Shown piece after piece: positions 1-7,129 of a stretch of 52,406 bases of DNA; positions within the stretch are counted from its first letter, which is position 1, and each line of letters begins with the position of its first letter. Source of the DNA: PALSA-1006 sp964532405 (GTDB lineage: Bacteria; Pseudomonadota; Gammaproteobacteria; Burkholderiales; Gallionellaceae); assembly GCA_964532405.1 (NCBI GenBank), contig CAZHIC010000018.1:1-52406 (forward strand). Reading direction: 5' to 3'. The notes under the pieces are model-generated. The model made no database searches, had not been told where the DNA came from, and saw nothing but the letters and a program-made list of their open reading frames with translations. The position numbers were made by a program, and so were the translations under genes.

Positions 1-133
1 GGTAATGGGCGAGGTGCAGAATCTGTCATGGTTCTGACGATGAAAATCGGATTGGTGAGGGGGATGGGAGCAAGTAATTTGACTTGTGCGGTTGAATTTC
101 CTATCCTTTGAATTTCCTATCCTTTACCCAGGC
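1..133. other. left edge, no recognisable gene
   Basis: One plus-strand frame is open from the window edge to a TGA at 109-111, giving 36 codons that I do not recognise; it could be the tail of a gene outside the window. A perfect 16-bp tandem duplication (unit gaatttcctatccttt) lies at 94-109 and 110-125 and covers the end of that frame. Confidence 0.4.
94..125. repeat. 16-bp tandem duplication
   Basis: Two identical adjacent copies of gaatttcctatccttt (94-109, 110-125) sit just before the start codon of the kinase relic at 134. It looks like a recent slippage or repair duplication next to a deletion scar. Confidence 0.85.
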
Positions 134-247
134 ATGACCAGACTCGCTATCATCGCCGATGATCTTTCCAGTGCTACTGATTGCGGCGCGCAAATGATCC
201 GGAGTGGGCTATCGGTCGTCGTGCCATCAGGAGGTTATGACACATGA
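134..247 (+). pseudogene. N-terminal relic of a four-carbon acid sugar kinase (DUF1537/OtnK family)
   Basis: This 37-codon frame begins MTRLAIIADDLSSATDCG and continues through QMIRSGLSVVV, matching the start of DUF1537 kinases (a typical form is IADDLTGATDTG). Family members are about 400 residues, so only the first tenth remains. The frame ends in TGA at 245-247, overlapping the ATG of the next gene at 244 as ATGA, and the ribosome binding site of that gene (AGGAGG, 229-234) lies inside the relic. It probably results from a deletion that removed the rest of the kinase gene. Whether it is still translated as a leader peptide cannot be told. The family match rests on remembered motifs. Confidence 0.6.
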
Positions 248-1626
248 CTTACCAAAGTGTTAATCCATACAACGGTAAAATTCTGAAGACTTTCGATGAA
301 CTCACCGACAAGCAACTTGAGTCGGCGCTTGCTTCCGCAGCGACCTGCTTCGGGAGTTGGCGGCACACCACTTTCGCCGAACGCGCAGTTGTGGTTGCGA
401 AAGCGGCTACCATCATGCGCGTGCGCCTTGATGAGTTCGCCCGCACGATGACGCTTGAGATGGGCAAACTCATCAATGAGTCTCGGGACGAAGTGTTGCT
501 CAGCGCAGACATCCTCGACTACTACGCCATGAACGCCAAAGAGTTCCTCGCGCCACAACATCTCAAGCCAAGCACAGGCGAAGCAGTGGTCGAAAGCAGC
601 CCGTTAGGCGTAATCTTTGGTGTCCAGCCTTGGAACTTTCCCTACTATCAGCTCGCGCGTTTTGCCGGCCCCAACCTGATGGCGGGCAATGTCGTCATGG
701 TGAAGCACGCAGGGTGCGTTCCGCAATGCGCTATTGCCTTTGAGAAGCTATGGCGCGAGGCGGGCGCGCCAGCGGGTGCGTATTCCAACTTGCGGATTTC
801 GCATGAGCAGGTAAACCGGGTGATTGACGACTTCCGGATCAAGGGTGTGGCACTGACGGGTAGCGTGGAGGCCGGAAAAATCGTTGCCGCAAGAGCAGGG
901 CTAAACCTAAAGAAGTCAACGATGGAGCTGGGCGGCAGCGACGCCTTCATCGTGCTGGATGATGCCGATCTCGACAAGACGGTCAATTGGGCGGTGTCGG
1001 GCAGGATGATCAACGCGGGACAGAGTTGCGATGCACCGAAGCGATTCATCGTTGTCGAAGAATTGGCCGACCAATTTCTCGATAAGCTCCGGACAGCGCT
1101 GGCGGAATTCAAGCCCGGAGACCCAATGGACGAGGCCACGACGCTCGCCCCGCTGTCCTCAGAAGCCGCCCTGATAAAACTGCTGGATCAAGTCAAACGA
1201 GCGATAACACATGGAGCCACTCTGGTAATGGGCGGCAATCGGATAGCTTGTTCTGGCGCATTCATGCAACCGACGATCCTGGCAAATATTCAGCCCGACA
1301 ATCCCGTCTTCAGAGAGGAATTATTCGGCCCGGTCGCGCTGCTTTTTCGGGTCAAAAACGAGGACGAGGCAGTTGCACTGGCCAACGATTCAGATTTCGG
1401 ATTGGGCGGTGCGGTCTTCACCAAAGATGTTGCGCGCGGCAAACGTGTGGCGAGCCGCATAGACACAGGCATGGTGTTCATCAACCATCCAACAGGCTCG
1501 GCACCGGACTTGCCGTTCGGCGGCATCAAGAACTCCGGGTATGGACGCGAACTTTCCAACATGGGCATTCAGGAATTTGTGAACAAAAAACTGGTTCGTG
1601 CTGTTTCGATCGACGCACCTGTATAG
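244..1626 (+). CDS. sad: NAD(P)-dependent succinate-semialdehyde dehydrogenase (Sad-like)
   Basis: A 460-residue aldehyde dehydrogenase that would oxidise succinate semialdehyde or a similar short aldehyde to the acid in the cytoplasm. The catalytic general base is Glu228 in the MELGGSD motif and the nucleophile is Cys262 in AGQSCDAPKRF; the cofactor-binding motif PWNFPYYQ and the C-terminal FGGIKNSGYGREL are also present. Length and motif wording fit E. coli Sad/YneI (462 aa) better than GabD. The start is firm: AGGAGG ends 9 nt before the ATG. The ATG overlaps the stop of the truncated kinase relic upstream, so the gene may now depend on that gene's promoter. Substrate is inferred from family resemblance; other semialdehydes are possible. 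Confidence 0.85.
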   Translation: MTYQSVNPYNGKILKTFDELTDKQLESALASAATCFGSWRHTTFAERAVVVAKAATIMRVRLDEFARTMTLEMGKLINESRDEVLLSADILDYYAMNAKEFLAPQHLKPSTGEAVVESSPLGVIFGVQPWNFPYYQLARFAGPNLMAGNVVMVKHAGCVPQCAIAFEKLWREAGAPAGAYSNLRISHEQVNRVIDDFRIKGVALTGSVEAGKIVAARAGLNLKKSTMELGGSDAFIVLDDADLDKTVNWAVSGRMINAGQSCDAPKRFIVVEELADQFLDKLRTALAEFKPGDPMDEATTLAPLSSEAALIKLLDQVKRAITHGATLVMGGNRIACSGAFMQPTILANIQPDNPVFREELFGPVALLFRVKNEDEAVALANDSDFGLGGAVFTKDVARGKRVASRIDTGMVFINHPTGSAPDLPFGGIKNSGYGRELSNMGIQEFVNKKLVRAVSIDAPV

Positions 1627-1653
1627 GCTAGATATTTAAGAGAGGAGATTAAT

Positions 1654-2184
1654 ATGCAAAATCGATTTCATCTCATCGCAATATTTGGTGCGGCGATCGC
1701 TGCGACATATCCCGCGTTTGCCGGGGAGCAGACAAAAAGTCCGGCGGATGGATACAACATCCATATCCTCGCGCCCCATCGTCATGAAGACGGCACGGTG
1801 CATGGTCCGTATCACCATTATTGCAAGAAAATCAAGCCGGAGATTATGCAATGCATGATCTTTCTAAGCACCGATCCGAATGCAGAACTTGTTGAAATCG
1901 AATACTTCATTGACAAGAAGCTGGTGCGCAGCAACGTGACACTTGAGCAATGGAATAAGCACTACCACGATCATCAAGCAGAGGTCGCATCCGGACGTGT
2001 GCAAGTTCTTGATGTTTCACCGGCGAAGGCGAAAGAGATTGCCGAAGCTGCATCCAAAACCGACGGCATCATTTTTCATTTGTGGCCGGATGGTGCCAAG
2101 GTGCCGAACGGCGAAGTGATGTTCCCCACGGCCATCAGCCACAAGCCTGTCACGAAGCTTGAAATTGAGAAGGATGCCCGATGA
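1654..2184 (+). CDS. exported DUF1264 (OBAP-like) family protein
   Basis: A 176-residue protein with a signal peptide (cleavage likely after ...YPAFA, about residue 22). The mature part carries the DUF1264 signature: HHYCKKIKPEIMQCMIF followed by LVEIEYFIDKKLV, as in bacterial relatives of plant oil-body-associated proteins, which are mostly uncharacterised. His-rich segments (HRHEDGTVHGPYHHYC) suggest possible metal binding. An AGAGGAG ribosome binding site precedes the ATG. The stop overlaps the start of the downstream flavoprotein by 4 nt (ATGA, 2181-2184), so the two are likely translated together. Function is unknown. Confidence 0.8.
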   Translation: MQNRFHLIAIFGAAIAATYPAFAGEQTKSPADGYNIHILAPHRHEDGTVHGPYHHYCKKIKPEIMQCMIFLSTDPNAELVEIEYFIDKKLVRSNVTLEQWNKHYHDHQAEVASGRVQVLDVSPAKAKEIAEAASKTDGIIFHLWPDGAKVPNGEVMFPTAISHKPVTKLEIEKDAR

Positions 2185-3281
2185 GCAACCACGTTCTTGT
2201 AATTGGTGCCGGAGTGAGTGGACTTACGACGGCAAGGTGTCTTCTTGATGCCGGATTCGAAGTGATTGTGCTGGCGGAAAAGAGTGCTGAATTCACGCCA
2301 TCTGTCGTAGCCGGCGCACTTTGGGAATGGCCACCCGCCGTATGCGGCTACCACACCGACTCGGAATCACTGCGCAAGTCGAAGCAATGGTCAGCCGCTT
2401 CGTACGAACGATTCGATGCTCTTGCCGCGCATCCCGAGACCGGGGTCAGGATGATGCCCGCTGTCTTTTATTTTCGGCATCAAATTGAAGACGGCTCCGC
2501 AGAATGGCAAAAAATGGAGGAAACCATACCGCACGTAAAGGGCTTCGAGCACACACCGGATTTGATCGATCAGCATGGAATCAATCGCGGAATGGGTTTG
2601 TGTGATGCTTACAGCTATTTGTCCCCGCTGATCGAAACCGATGTCTATATGGAATGGCTGCGCAAGGAACTTGTGACGCTGGGTTGCCGATTCGAGCATC
2701 GCAAACTAGCACAGCCGTTGGCCGATTCGGAACAATCGCTATGCGATGAATACAAGGCGTGCGCCATCGTCAACTGCTCGGGTCTCGGTTCGACCGAATT
2801 GGCTGGTGATCATTCGATGCAGCCATTGCGGGGCGCGTTGATTCGGGTCCTGAACGATGGAAGCACGATGCCTCGAATCGCGGCGGCGCATTGCGTTGCA
2901 AATGACGACAAGGTCGCTCACCCGCAAATGATCTACATCGTTCCCCGTGGCCCCGACCGTCTTCTTCTTGGCGGGATCGCAGAATTGGGAGAATGGGATA
3001 CGAACATCGGTCTCGGCAACTACGCGCCCATTCGTGACATATTGCAAAGATGTCACGAGTTTTTGCCCATTCTCAAGTCTGCAGTGATCGATGAATCCGA
3101 TCCCGTGAACGTGGGTCTTCGTCCGTATCGAAAAAAGAATGTCCGTTTGGAACGCGAGGCGCCCTACCGGATCATTCACAATTACGGTCACGGCGGTTCA
3201 GGATTTACTTTTTCGTGGGGCTGCGCCGAGGATGCCGTCAAACTGATTGTGTGTATGCGTAAAGCAGAGGCCTCGCCATAA
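2181..3281 (+). CDS. FAD-dependent oxidoreductase, D-amino-acid oxidase-like
   Basis: A 366-residue cytoplasmic flavoprotein. The N-terminal GAGVSGL dinucleotide-binding loop (residues about 8-14) marks FAD binding. The C-terminal part has VGLRPYRKKNVRLE and HNYGHGGSGFTFSWGCA, close to the D-amino-acid oxidase signature, in which the arginine binds the substrate carboxylate and the HNYGHGG loop lies at the flavin. DAAO oxidatively deaminates D-amino acids to 2-oxo acids, ammonia and peroxide. Overlap with the DUF1264 gene indicates an operon. A perfect 10-bp hairpin follows 20 nt after the stop. D-aspartate oxidase or another DAO-family activity is an alternative. Confidence 0.75.
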   Translation: MSNHVLVIGAGVSGLTTARCLLDAGFEVIVLAEKSAEFTPSVVAGALWEWPPAVCGYHTDSESLRKSKQWSAASYERFDALAAHPETGVRMMPAVFYFRHQIEDGSAEWQKMEETIPHVKGFEHTPDLIDQHGINRGMGLCDAYSYLSPLIETDVYMEWLRKELVTLGCRFEHRKLAQPLADSEQSLCDEYKACAIVNCSGLGSTELAGDHSMQPLRGALIRVLNDGSTMPRIAAAHCVANDDKVAHPQMIYIVPRGPDRLLLGGIAELGEWDTNIGLGNYAPIRDILQRCHEFLPILKSAVIDESDPVNVGLRPYRKKNVRLEREAPYRIIHNYGHGGSGFTFSWGCAEDAVKLIVCMRKAEASP

Positions 3282-3300
3282 AGAGTCGCATAAAAAACCT

Positions 3301-3340
3301 GAACTCGGACTGCGCGATAATTCTGCGCCGGTCCGAGTTC
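3301..3340 (-). terminator. hairpin terminator, probably bidirectional
   Basis: Perfect arms gaactcggac (3301-3310) and gtccgagttc (3331-3340). On the minus strand the hairpin is followed by AGG and six Ts, so it ends the czcD relic. It may also serve the flavoprotein gene on the plus strand, but that side has no T-run. Confidence 0.7.
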
Positions 3341-3377
3341 TGATGCAATGCAACAAACCCGACTCAAGCCTTCTTGA

Positions 3378-3692
3378 TCAATCCGGTGCAACTAATAGCT
3401 GACCAAGTTGGCATGTGTGTTGATGATCGTGTTGGCTGTGTGTCGTGTGCTCATGCCCGCCACAATCTTCGACCTCGACTTGAATCGTGCAGTGGCTGAT
3501 GTTGAAATCGTGTTCCAGCCTATGCGCCACATCCCGATGAATTTGCTGGCTGTCGCTTATGCGCTGATCGGCCACCACGATGTGGCAGCTGCCCGCAATC
3601 AAACCCGAAGAAACCGTCCAGACGTGTATGTCGTGGGTGTCGTGTACGCCCGCCACACCGCGGATCGCTTGCTCGACTTCAGCCAAAAATAT
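3378..3692 (-). pseudogene. C-terminal relic of a CDF cation efflux transporter (CzcD-like)
   Basis: On the minus strand the frame reads LAEVEQAIRGVAGVHDTHDI, then HVWTVSSGLIAGSCHIVV and a His-rich tail (CGGHEHTTHSQHDHQH). This is the cytoplasmic metal-binding domain that ends cation-diffusion-facilitator proteins of the CzcD/ZitB type. All six membrane helices and the zinc/cobalt site are missing: recognisable similarity stops near 3692. An open frame runs on to 3779 but is not CDF-like. The hairpin at 3301-3340 is its original terminator. The truncated gene cannot transport; it marks a rearrangement beside a metal-resistance island. Confidence 0.75.
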
Positions 3693-3804
3693 AGAGGGGA
3701 AGTGGTATGCCGATGGTGCCGTAATTGATCTGGCGCCTACGGATGCGATCTGTTGCAAACACCACTTGGACGCACTCATTGTTTATCATACATCCTCGCG
3801 TTGC
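3693..3804. other. junction of unknown origin between two gene relics
   Basis: About 110 bp separate the czcD 3' relic (minus strand) from the aldolase 3' relic (plus strand). The minus strand has a readable stretch (RRRQINYGTIGIPLPLYIF) in a frame different from the czcD relic, perhaps from a third gene; I do not recognise it. No IS ends or target duplications were visible. Confidence 0.4.
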
Positions 3805-4449
3805 GAGAGCTTAGGCTGTCTGGGTTCACTAGAGTCTGGCATGGGCGAAAAGGAAGATGGTCACGGTGCAGAAGGCGTGTTGACCCACGACCAGCTGTTG
3901 ACCGACCCGGAAGAGGCCGCCCAGTTTGTGCGTCAAACCGGCGTGGATGCGTTGGCAATCGCCATCGGCACATCGCACGGCGCGTACAAATTCACCAAGC
4001 CGCCCACAGGCGATACTCTGGCCATCGGTCGCATCAAAGAAATTCACGCGCGCATTCCCAACACCCACTTGGTAATGCACGGTTCGTCCTCCGTGCCGCA
4101 GGAATGGCTGAAGATCATCAACGAATTCGGTGGTGATATGGGTCAAACCTACGGCGTGCCGGTCTCGGAAATCGTCGAGGGCATCAAGCACGGCGTGCGC
4201 AAGATCAATATCGACACCGACCTGCGCATGGCATCCAGCGGTTCGGTGCGCCGTTACCTGGCACAGAACCCCAAAGACTTCGACCCGCGCAAGTTCTTGG
4301 CGGTGTCCACCAAGGCGATGAAGGAAATCTGTGTGGCCCGCTACGAAGCATTCGGTTCGGCAGGCCAAGCCAGTAAGATTAAACCGATCTCGCTGGATGC
4401 GATGGCAATGCGTTACATCAAGGGTGAGCTGAACGCCATCGTTAAGTAA
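3805..4449 (+). pseudogene. 3' relic of class II fructose-bisphosphate aldolase (CbbA/Fba type)
   Basis: Similarity begins at LGCLGSLESG and runs through GTSHGAYKFTKPPTG, HLVMHGSSSVPQEW, GVRKINIDTDLRMA and the normal C-terminus. These are features of the long proteobacterial class II enzymes (about 350 aa) of glycolysis and the Calvin cycle, which cleave fructose 1,6-bisphosphate. The first 140 or so residues, which hold the catalytic Asp and a zinc-ligand His, are absent, so it cannot be active. An open frame continues upstream to 3580, but through unrelated sequence antisense to the czcD relic. A strong terminator follows. An intact copy is presumably elsewhere in the genome. Confidence 0.8.
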
Positions 4450-4468
4450 ATTTTGCAGTAGGTATCAA

Positions 4469-4498
4469 TAAAAAGCGACCTTCGGGTCGCTTTTTATT
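4469..4498 (+). terminator. Rho-independent terminator after the aldolase relic
   Basis: aaaaagcgacc, loop ttcg, ggtcgcttttt, giving an 11-bp stem closed by a UUCG tetraloop and ending in a T-run; the leading A-run makes it work in both directions. Confidence 0.9.
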
Positions 4499-4542
4499 TC
4501 TGCGCTACAAAGTATGGCTGGATTCGCCACCTAATTCCATTT

Positions 4543-4780
4543 CTACTTCAATAAGGCATTAATAACCCACTCCCGCGCAACGATAGATTTGATCGTTACG
4601 TGATCGTCTCCGCAAGCTTTCAGCGCCAATTCGAGCTGATCTTCTAATGCGTCGAGACTGTCGAACACTTTGTTGCGGGAGAACTTCTCACGCAACTCAT
4701 CCCATCTATGCTCCACGGGATTGCATTCCGGTGCGCGGGGTGGCAGCTGCCTGAGCCTGTCGTCGTTATTCAACCGTTTT
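4543..4780 (-). pseudogene. C-terminal relic of an IS630-family transposase
   Basis: The minus-strand frame contains LPPRAPECNPVEHRWDELRE and VFDSLDALEDQLE, the typical end of IS630-type DDE transposases; the last catalytic acidic residue (Glu) lies in the NPVEH motif. The N-terminal helix-turn-helix and the two earlier Asp residues are missing, so it is inactive. It sits between the aldolase relic and the copper island, consistent with this being an old boundary of mobile DNA. No terminal inverted repeats could be defined. Confidence 0.75.
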
Positions 4781-4791
4781 CGCGGCAGCAA

Positions 4792-5204
4792 TGGCTATCA
4801 GCGCATCATCTAAAACTGCTTGCCCGCTCGCCGGTCGTGACATGCCGAACCTCCCGTCAAATTTCAGACAGGGGTATTGTTGCGCTATTGATGGAGAAAT
4901 GGAATTACAAATGCCTCATAAACAGGCGGCTTTTTTGTCGAAGGAGATTGCCTGTGATTACAGGTCATCGTCCAATGACGTTGCAGCACGTTTTTGCAAT
5001 AACTATAGGTACAGGCATCAGTCCGCCCCGTCACTGCCATGCTCAATATCTGGCAACTGCACTTATCACCGTGTGAGTTTTTCATAGTTTCTTCACAAAT
5101 GTCGCCGTGTTAAAAATATTTGTTGATTATTGCTTTCAGTGCCGCTTGCAAATAGGTTTTACCAACCCGATAAAGTTTAGGATGGCTACCAAAAATGCTG
5201 TCCA
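4792..5204. other. about 410 bp without a recognisable gene
   Basis: Short frames exist on both strands, but none has a recognised motif together with a good ribosome binding site. This is the downstream flank of the copper island and the upstream flank of the IS630 relic; it is AT-richer between 4960 and 5180. Confidence 0.5.
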
Positions 5205-5242
5205 ACGCAACACCATCAGACTGTAGTCTGATGGTGTTGCGT
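5205..5242 (-). terminator. perfect 18-bp hairpin at the end of the copper island
   Basis: Arms acgcaacaccatcagact (5205-5222) and its exact complement (5225-5242) with a 2-nt loop. It lies 8 nt beyond the stop of the last minus-strand lipoprotein gene. A T-run occurs about 10 nt further on the minus strand, so termination or transcript protection is likely. A decayed counterpart follows the second module at about 8841-8874. Confidence 0.65.
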
Positions 5243-5249
5243 CACCACT

Positions 5250-5363
5250 TTAATGTTGATGAGAACTACTGCTCTCCTGACCGCCACCATGCCCCATGCT
5301 GGCATGCGACCCCATACAGCCGCTTAAAATTAACAGAATTATCAATACAACGGTTTTACGCAT
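5250..5363 (-). CDS. tiny HQH-ended lipoprotein, copy 1
   Basis: A 37-residue lipoprotein precursor: Lys/Arg start, hydrophobic stretch, lipobox LILSGC, then a short Gly/Ser/His mature peptide (about 22 residues) ending SSSSHQH. It would be anchored to a membrane in the envelope after lipidation of the Cys. AGGAG lies 6 nt before this ATG; a second ATG directly upstream (5364-5366) is the alternative start. It is the last gene of the three-gene module behind the DUF2231 gene. His and Met residues (MGSHASMGHGGG) suggest copper or other metal binding, but this is inference. Paralogs are at 8884 and 6524. I know no named family for it. Confidence 0.8.
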   Translation of the reverse strand: MRKTVVLIILLILSGCMGSHASMGHGGGQESSSSHQH

Positions 5364-5403
5364 CATGCTCTCCTATAAGTAATAACAACGACGACAAAAA
5401 TCT

Positions 5404-5439
5404 ATAACCAATGACTTGGTGGCGTAGTGTGCCAACTTA
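5404..5439. repeat. 36-bp dispersed repeat, copy 1
   Basis: Starts ataaccaatgacttggtggc and contains an imperfect palindrome (ttggtggc / gtgccaa). It lies between the DUF2231 and lipoprotein genes. The same sequence is at 9041-9076 and a variant ends the window at 52371-52406. Confidence 0.6.
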
Positions 5440-5460
5440 GTCAGATGGCTAGTGGCTTCA

Positions 5461-5976
5461 TCAATGTGTGTGATTATGTTTATGCCCTCCCGCATTGTCC
5501 TGGGTCTCATCTTGCTCAGCGTGAACATCGGGCAGAGCCATGACCCCAAGACCGTGGCGGTATACCAGTTCCGCACCGTGCCATGCCGTGCTTGCCACCA
5601 GCAACCATGCCGCAACCAGCAATCCCAGAAAAACTTGCGATGGCATCTTGCCGGAACGGCTGCGCCACATATCCCAAGCGGCCAGCGCAAGCAAGGCGGT
5701 CAATGCAACCAGCGCCCAATTGCGATGCACGGTCATGGCAGCATGGCTCACCTCGTCATGCTCAACGCTGTTGTAAGCGAACCAGCCGAACACGGCAGCG
5801 ATAACCGCAAACAGTGCCGCGCCCCATAACATCCAGCGCCCCGTCACCAAGCATTGCGCCGCATAAGACCAATTTTTGAATAGCGTGCCGACGGCGATGA
5901 AGGTCAGCGCAGCCGTGGCAAATGCGATGGGAAAATGCACCAGTGCCGGATGCCAATTGGGAATGATTTCAATCAT
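5461..5976 (-). CDS. DUF2231 membrane protein with His-rich tail, copy 1
   Basis: 171 residues with four predicted membrane helices. The N-terminal IPNWHPALVHFPIAFATA is the DUF2231 signature (conserved His in HPxxVHFPIA), a motif common in membrane proteins of redox and heme/metal contexts; the biochemical role is unknown. The C-terminus ends GGHKHNHTH, a likely metal-binding tail. GAGGAG precedes the ATG. Second gene of the minus-strand module, 26 nt after the small membrane protein; about 80-85% identical by eye to the copy at 9098. In this island a part in copper handling or associated electron transfer is likely but unproven. Confidence 0.85.
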   Translation of the reverse strand: MIEIIPNWHPALVHFPIAFATAALTFIAVGTLFKNWSYAAQCLVTGRWMLWGAALFAVIAAVFGWFAYNSVEHDEVSHAAMTVHRNWALVALTALLALAAWDMWRSRSGKMPSQVFLGLLVAAWLLVASTAWHGAELVYRHGLGVMALPDVHAEQDETQDNAGGHKHNHTH

Positions 5977-6001
5977 GCTCGTCTCCTCAAGTTGTTATTG
6001 T

Positions 6002-6211
6002 TCACTGTTGATGTTCGGGGGATTCTTTAGGCGCAAACGACTGGGATGGCTCGATCTTCACTTTCGCCTGCTGCTCAGTTGCCGCTTGTTTTTCATCATG
6101 TCTCGCACTGTGTCCCATGCCCCCGCTGACCATCCAAGCCATCATTCCGATCATCATTCCGGCTATAACAATAACAAGCAACGTTACTTCTCCTTTTTGA
6201 TATTTCCTCAT
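6002..6211 (-). CDS. small single-pass membrane protein, copy 1
   Basis: 69 residues: MRKYQKGEVTLLVIVIAGMM, one hydrophobic helix rich in Met and Gly (GMMIGMMAWMVSGGMGH), then a charged Lys/Glu/Gln tail. The start chosen has AGGAGG 5 nt upstream; an earlier ATG at 6238 has none. First gene of the duplicated module. Met-rich helix and His suggest contact with copper, as inference only. The paralog at 9639 shares the start (KxYQxGE) and the helix but has a different tail. No named family recognised. Confidence 0.7.
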   Translation of the reverse strand: MRKYQKGEVTLLVIVIAGMMIGMMAWMVSGGMGHSARHDEKQAATEQQAKVKIEPSQSFAPKESPEHQQ

Positions 6212-6310
6212 CACATCCTCCTGCTTCGTGTTGTACATGAAAAAGTCATGCTCTTTTGATACGGATTATTCGACCGATACCGGAGCGGGCAGGCATAGGA
6301 TCGCTTGCCA
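6212..6310 (-). pseudogene. 3' remnant of a DUF411 gene
   Basis: The stretch upstream of module copy 1 ends ...GTCGAATAATCCG followed by cgtgttgtacatg on the opposite reading, matching the end of the intact DUF411 gene and its spacer at 9846-9925. A DGK...SY coding resemblance to the DUF411 tail remains at 6280-6300 with an 11-bp insertion. It shows the duplicated unit once reached into DUF411. Confidence 0.5.
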
Positions 6311-6378
6311 TCAAGTCCGGTTTGACGGCTTGGCAGATTGACGTCAAACACGCCAGACATATCCGTCGGTCATCTGGA

Positions 6379-6516
6379 TCAGAAATCATAGCCCACCATG
6401 AATCTCAGCAGGCCGCGTTCGCTCGGAGCCGTCAGTCCTGGCGCAAGCCCCGCCTGGACCATCAGCCCATTGGACAGATGCGACACCAGATTAACGCCCA
6501 AATACTGTTGCGTCAC
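6379..6516 (-). pseudogene. C-terminal relic of an outer-membrane protein
   Basis: A 45-residue minus-strand frame (from GTG 6516) contains GVNLVSHLSNGLMVQAGLAP and ends RGLLRFMVGYDF. The terminal aromatic residue preceded by an alternating strand is the signature of the last strand of outer-membrane barrels. An in-frame TGA directly upstream shows that the rest of the gene is lost. The family cannot be named; metal-island candidates include CopB-like or transporter-type porins. Confidence 0.55.
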
Positions 6517-6523
6517 TCAGCCG

Positions 6524-6646
6524 CTAGTGCTGATGGCCGGACGAACTGCCCGATTGATTGTCATACCCGCCACTCGACGGGGTCATACAACCAGCGAGCG
6601 CAACAAACAGCAACGCACCTGTTACTTTGATAAAAAATTGTTTCAT
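6524..6646 (-). CDS. tiny HQH-ended lipoprotein, third paralog
   Basis: 40 residues: KQFF start, hydrophobic stretch, lipobox VALAGC, and a 21-residue mature peptide ending GSSSGHQH. AGGAG lies 6 nt before the ATG. The end matches the lipoproteins at 5250 and 8884, while the rest is diverged (TPSSGGYDNQS), which argues for selection on the terminal Ser-rich/HQH part. It directly follows the CusF-like gene with a 15-nt gap, linking the family to periplasmic copper. Too short for most gene callers. Function unknown. Confidence 0.75.
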   Translation of the reverse strand: MKQFFIKVTGALLFVALAGCMTPSSGGYDNQSGSSSGHQH

Positions 6647-6661
6647 TACGTTCTCCTGAAA

Positions 6662-7048
6662 TTATTTGACTGCTTCGATATACACAACGACAAATTCGTC
6701 ATTCACCTTATCCATCGCAAAGCGCACCTTGTCGCCCGCGTGTATGGGCTCCAGTTGTTGCGCTTGTTTGACGCGATAGCTCATGGTCATGGCGGGCATC
6801 TTGACATTGGCAATCTCGCCATGCTGCAAAGTGACTTTTCCGCTCTGCTGATCGACCTTCTTCGCGATGCCATCGGTCAACGGCATCGCCTTCATGGCAG
6901 CCGTATCCATTTGCTGCATCGCTTCGTGGTTCATGCCTTTGCTATGGTTATGTTGCTCCGACGCAAACGCGCCGGAACTGGCCAGCAAGGCTAAAAACAA
7001 ACCGCCCGTTAATGTGTGTTGCATGATTTTTATAGGAACTCGTTTCAC
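6662..7048 (-). CDS. cusF: CusF-like periplasmic copper-binding protein
   Basis: 128 residues with a GTG start (GGAGAG 6 nt upstream) and a signal peptide ending ...SGAFA. After a His/Met-rich linker (EQHNHSKGMNHEAMQQMD) comes a CusF fold: GKVTLQHGEIANVKMPAMTM and DKVRFAMDKVNDEFVVVYIE. In CusF the copper/silver site is formed by His36, Trp44, Met47 and Met49; here the HGEI His and the MPAMTM methionines are present, while the Trp position appears to be Val/Lys (IANVKMP). CusF hands Cu(I) to the CusCBA pump. It lies far from cusCBA in the same island, and CusB has its own fused CusF domain. Confidence 0.85.
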   Translation of the reverse strand: MKRVPIKIMQHTLTGGLFLALLASSGAFASEQHNHSKGMNHEAMQQMDTAAMKAMPLTDGIAKKVDQQSGKVTLQHGEIANVKMPAMTMSYRVKQAQQLEPIHAGDKVRFAMDKVNDEFVVVYIEAVK

Positions 7049-7080
7049 TTAATTCTCTCCAAAAAATTGGTTAATGAATG

Positions 7081-7121
7081 TCATCCGGCAGACATCCGTT
7101 CACGATATGTATGCCGGATGA
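7081..7121 (-). terminator. inverted repeat after the cytochrome-porin gene
   Basis: Arms tcatccggca (7081-7090) and tgccggatga (7112-7121), loop 21 nt, 8 nt beyond the stop at 7130 on the minus strand. No clear T-run, so termination is only likely. Confidence 0.45.
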
Positions 7122-7129
7122 CTGCTTCG

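Larger units (their letters stand above)
5250..6250 (-). repeat. duplicated three-gene module, copy 1
   Basis: From small membrane protein start to lipoprotein stop this copy is 962 bp, exactly as long as copy 2 (8884-9845), with the same gene order and near-identical spacers (5364-5460 versus 9001-9097). Similarity continues upstream past 6211 into about 40 bp that match the 3' end of the DUF411 gene next to copy 2. Confidence 0.85.

Noticed and set aside
3580..4449. 289-codon frame as a complete aldolase
   Set aside because: The first 75 codons are antisense to a czcD relic and unrelated to aldolases; the real enzyme needs an N-terminal half that is absent.
4791..5087. 98-codon frame on the plus strand after the IS630 relic
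   Set aside because: No ribosome binding site, Cys/Ser-rich random-looking protein, and no known motif.
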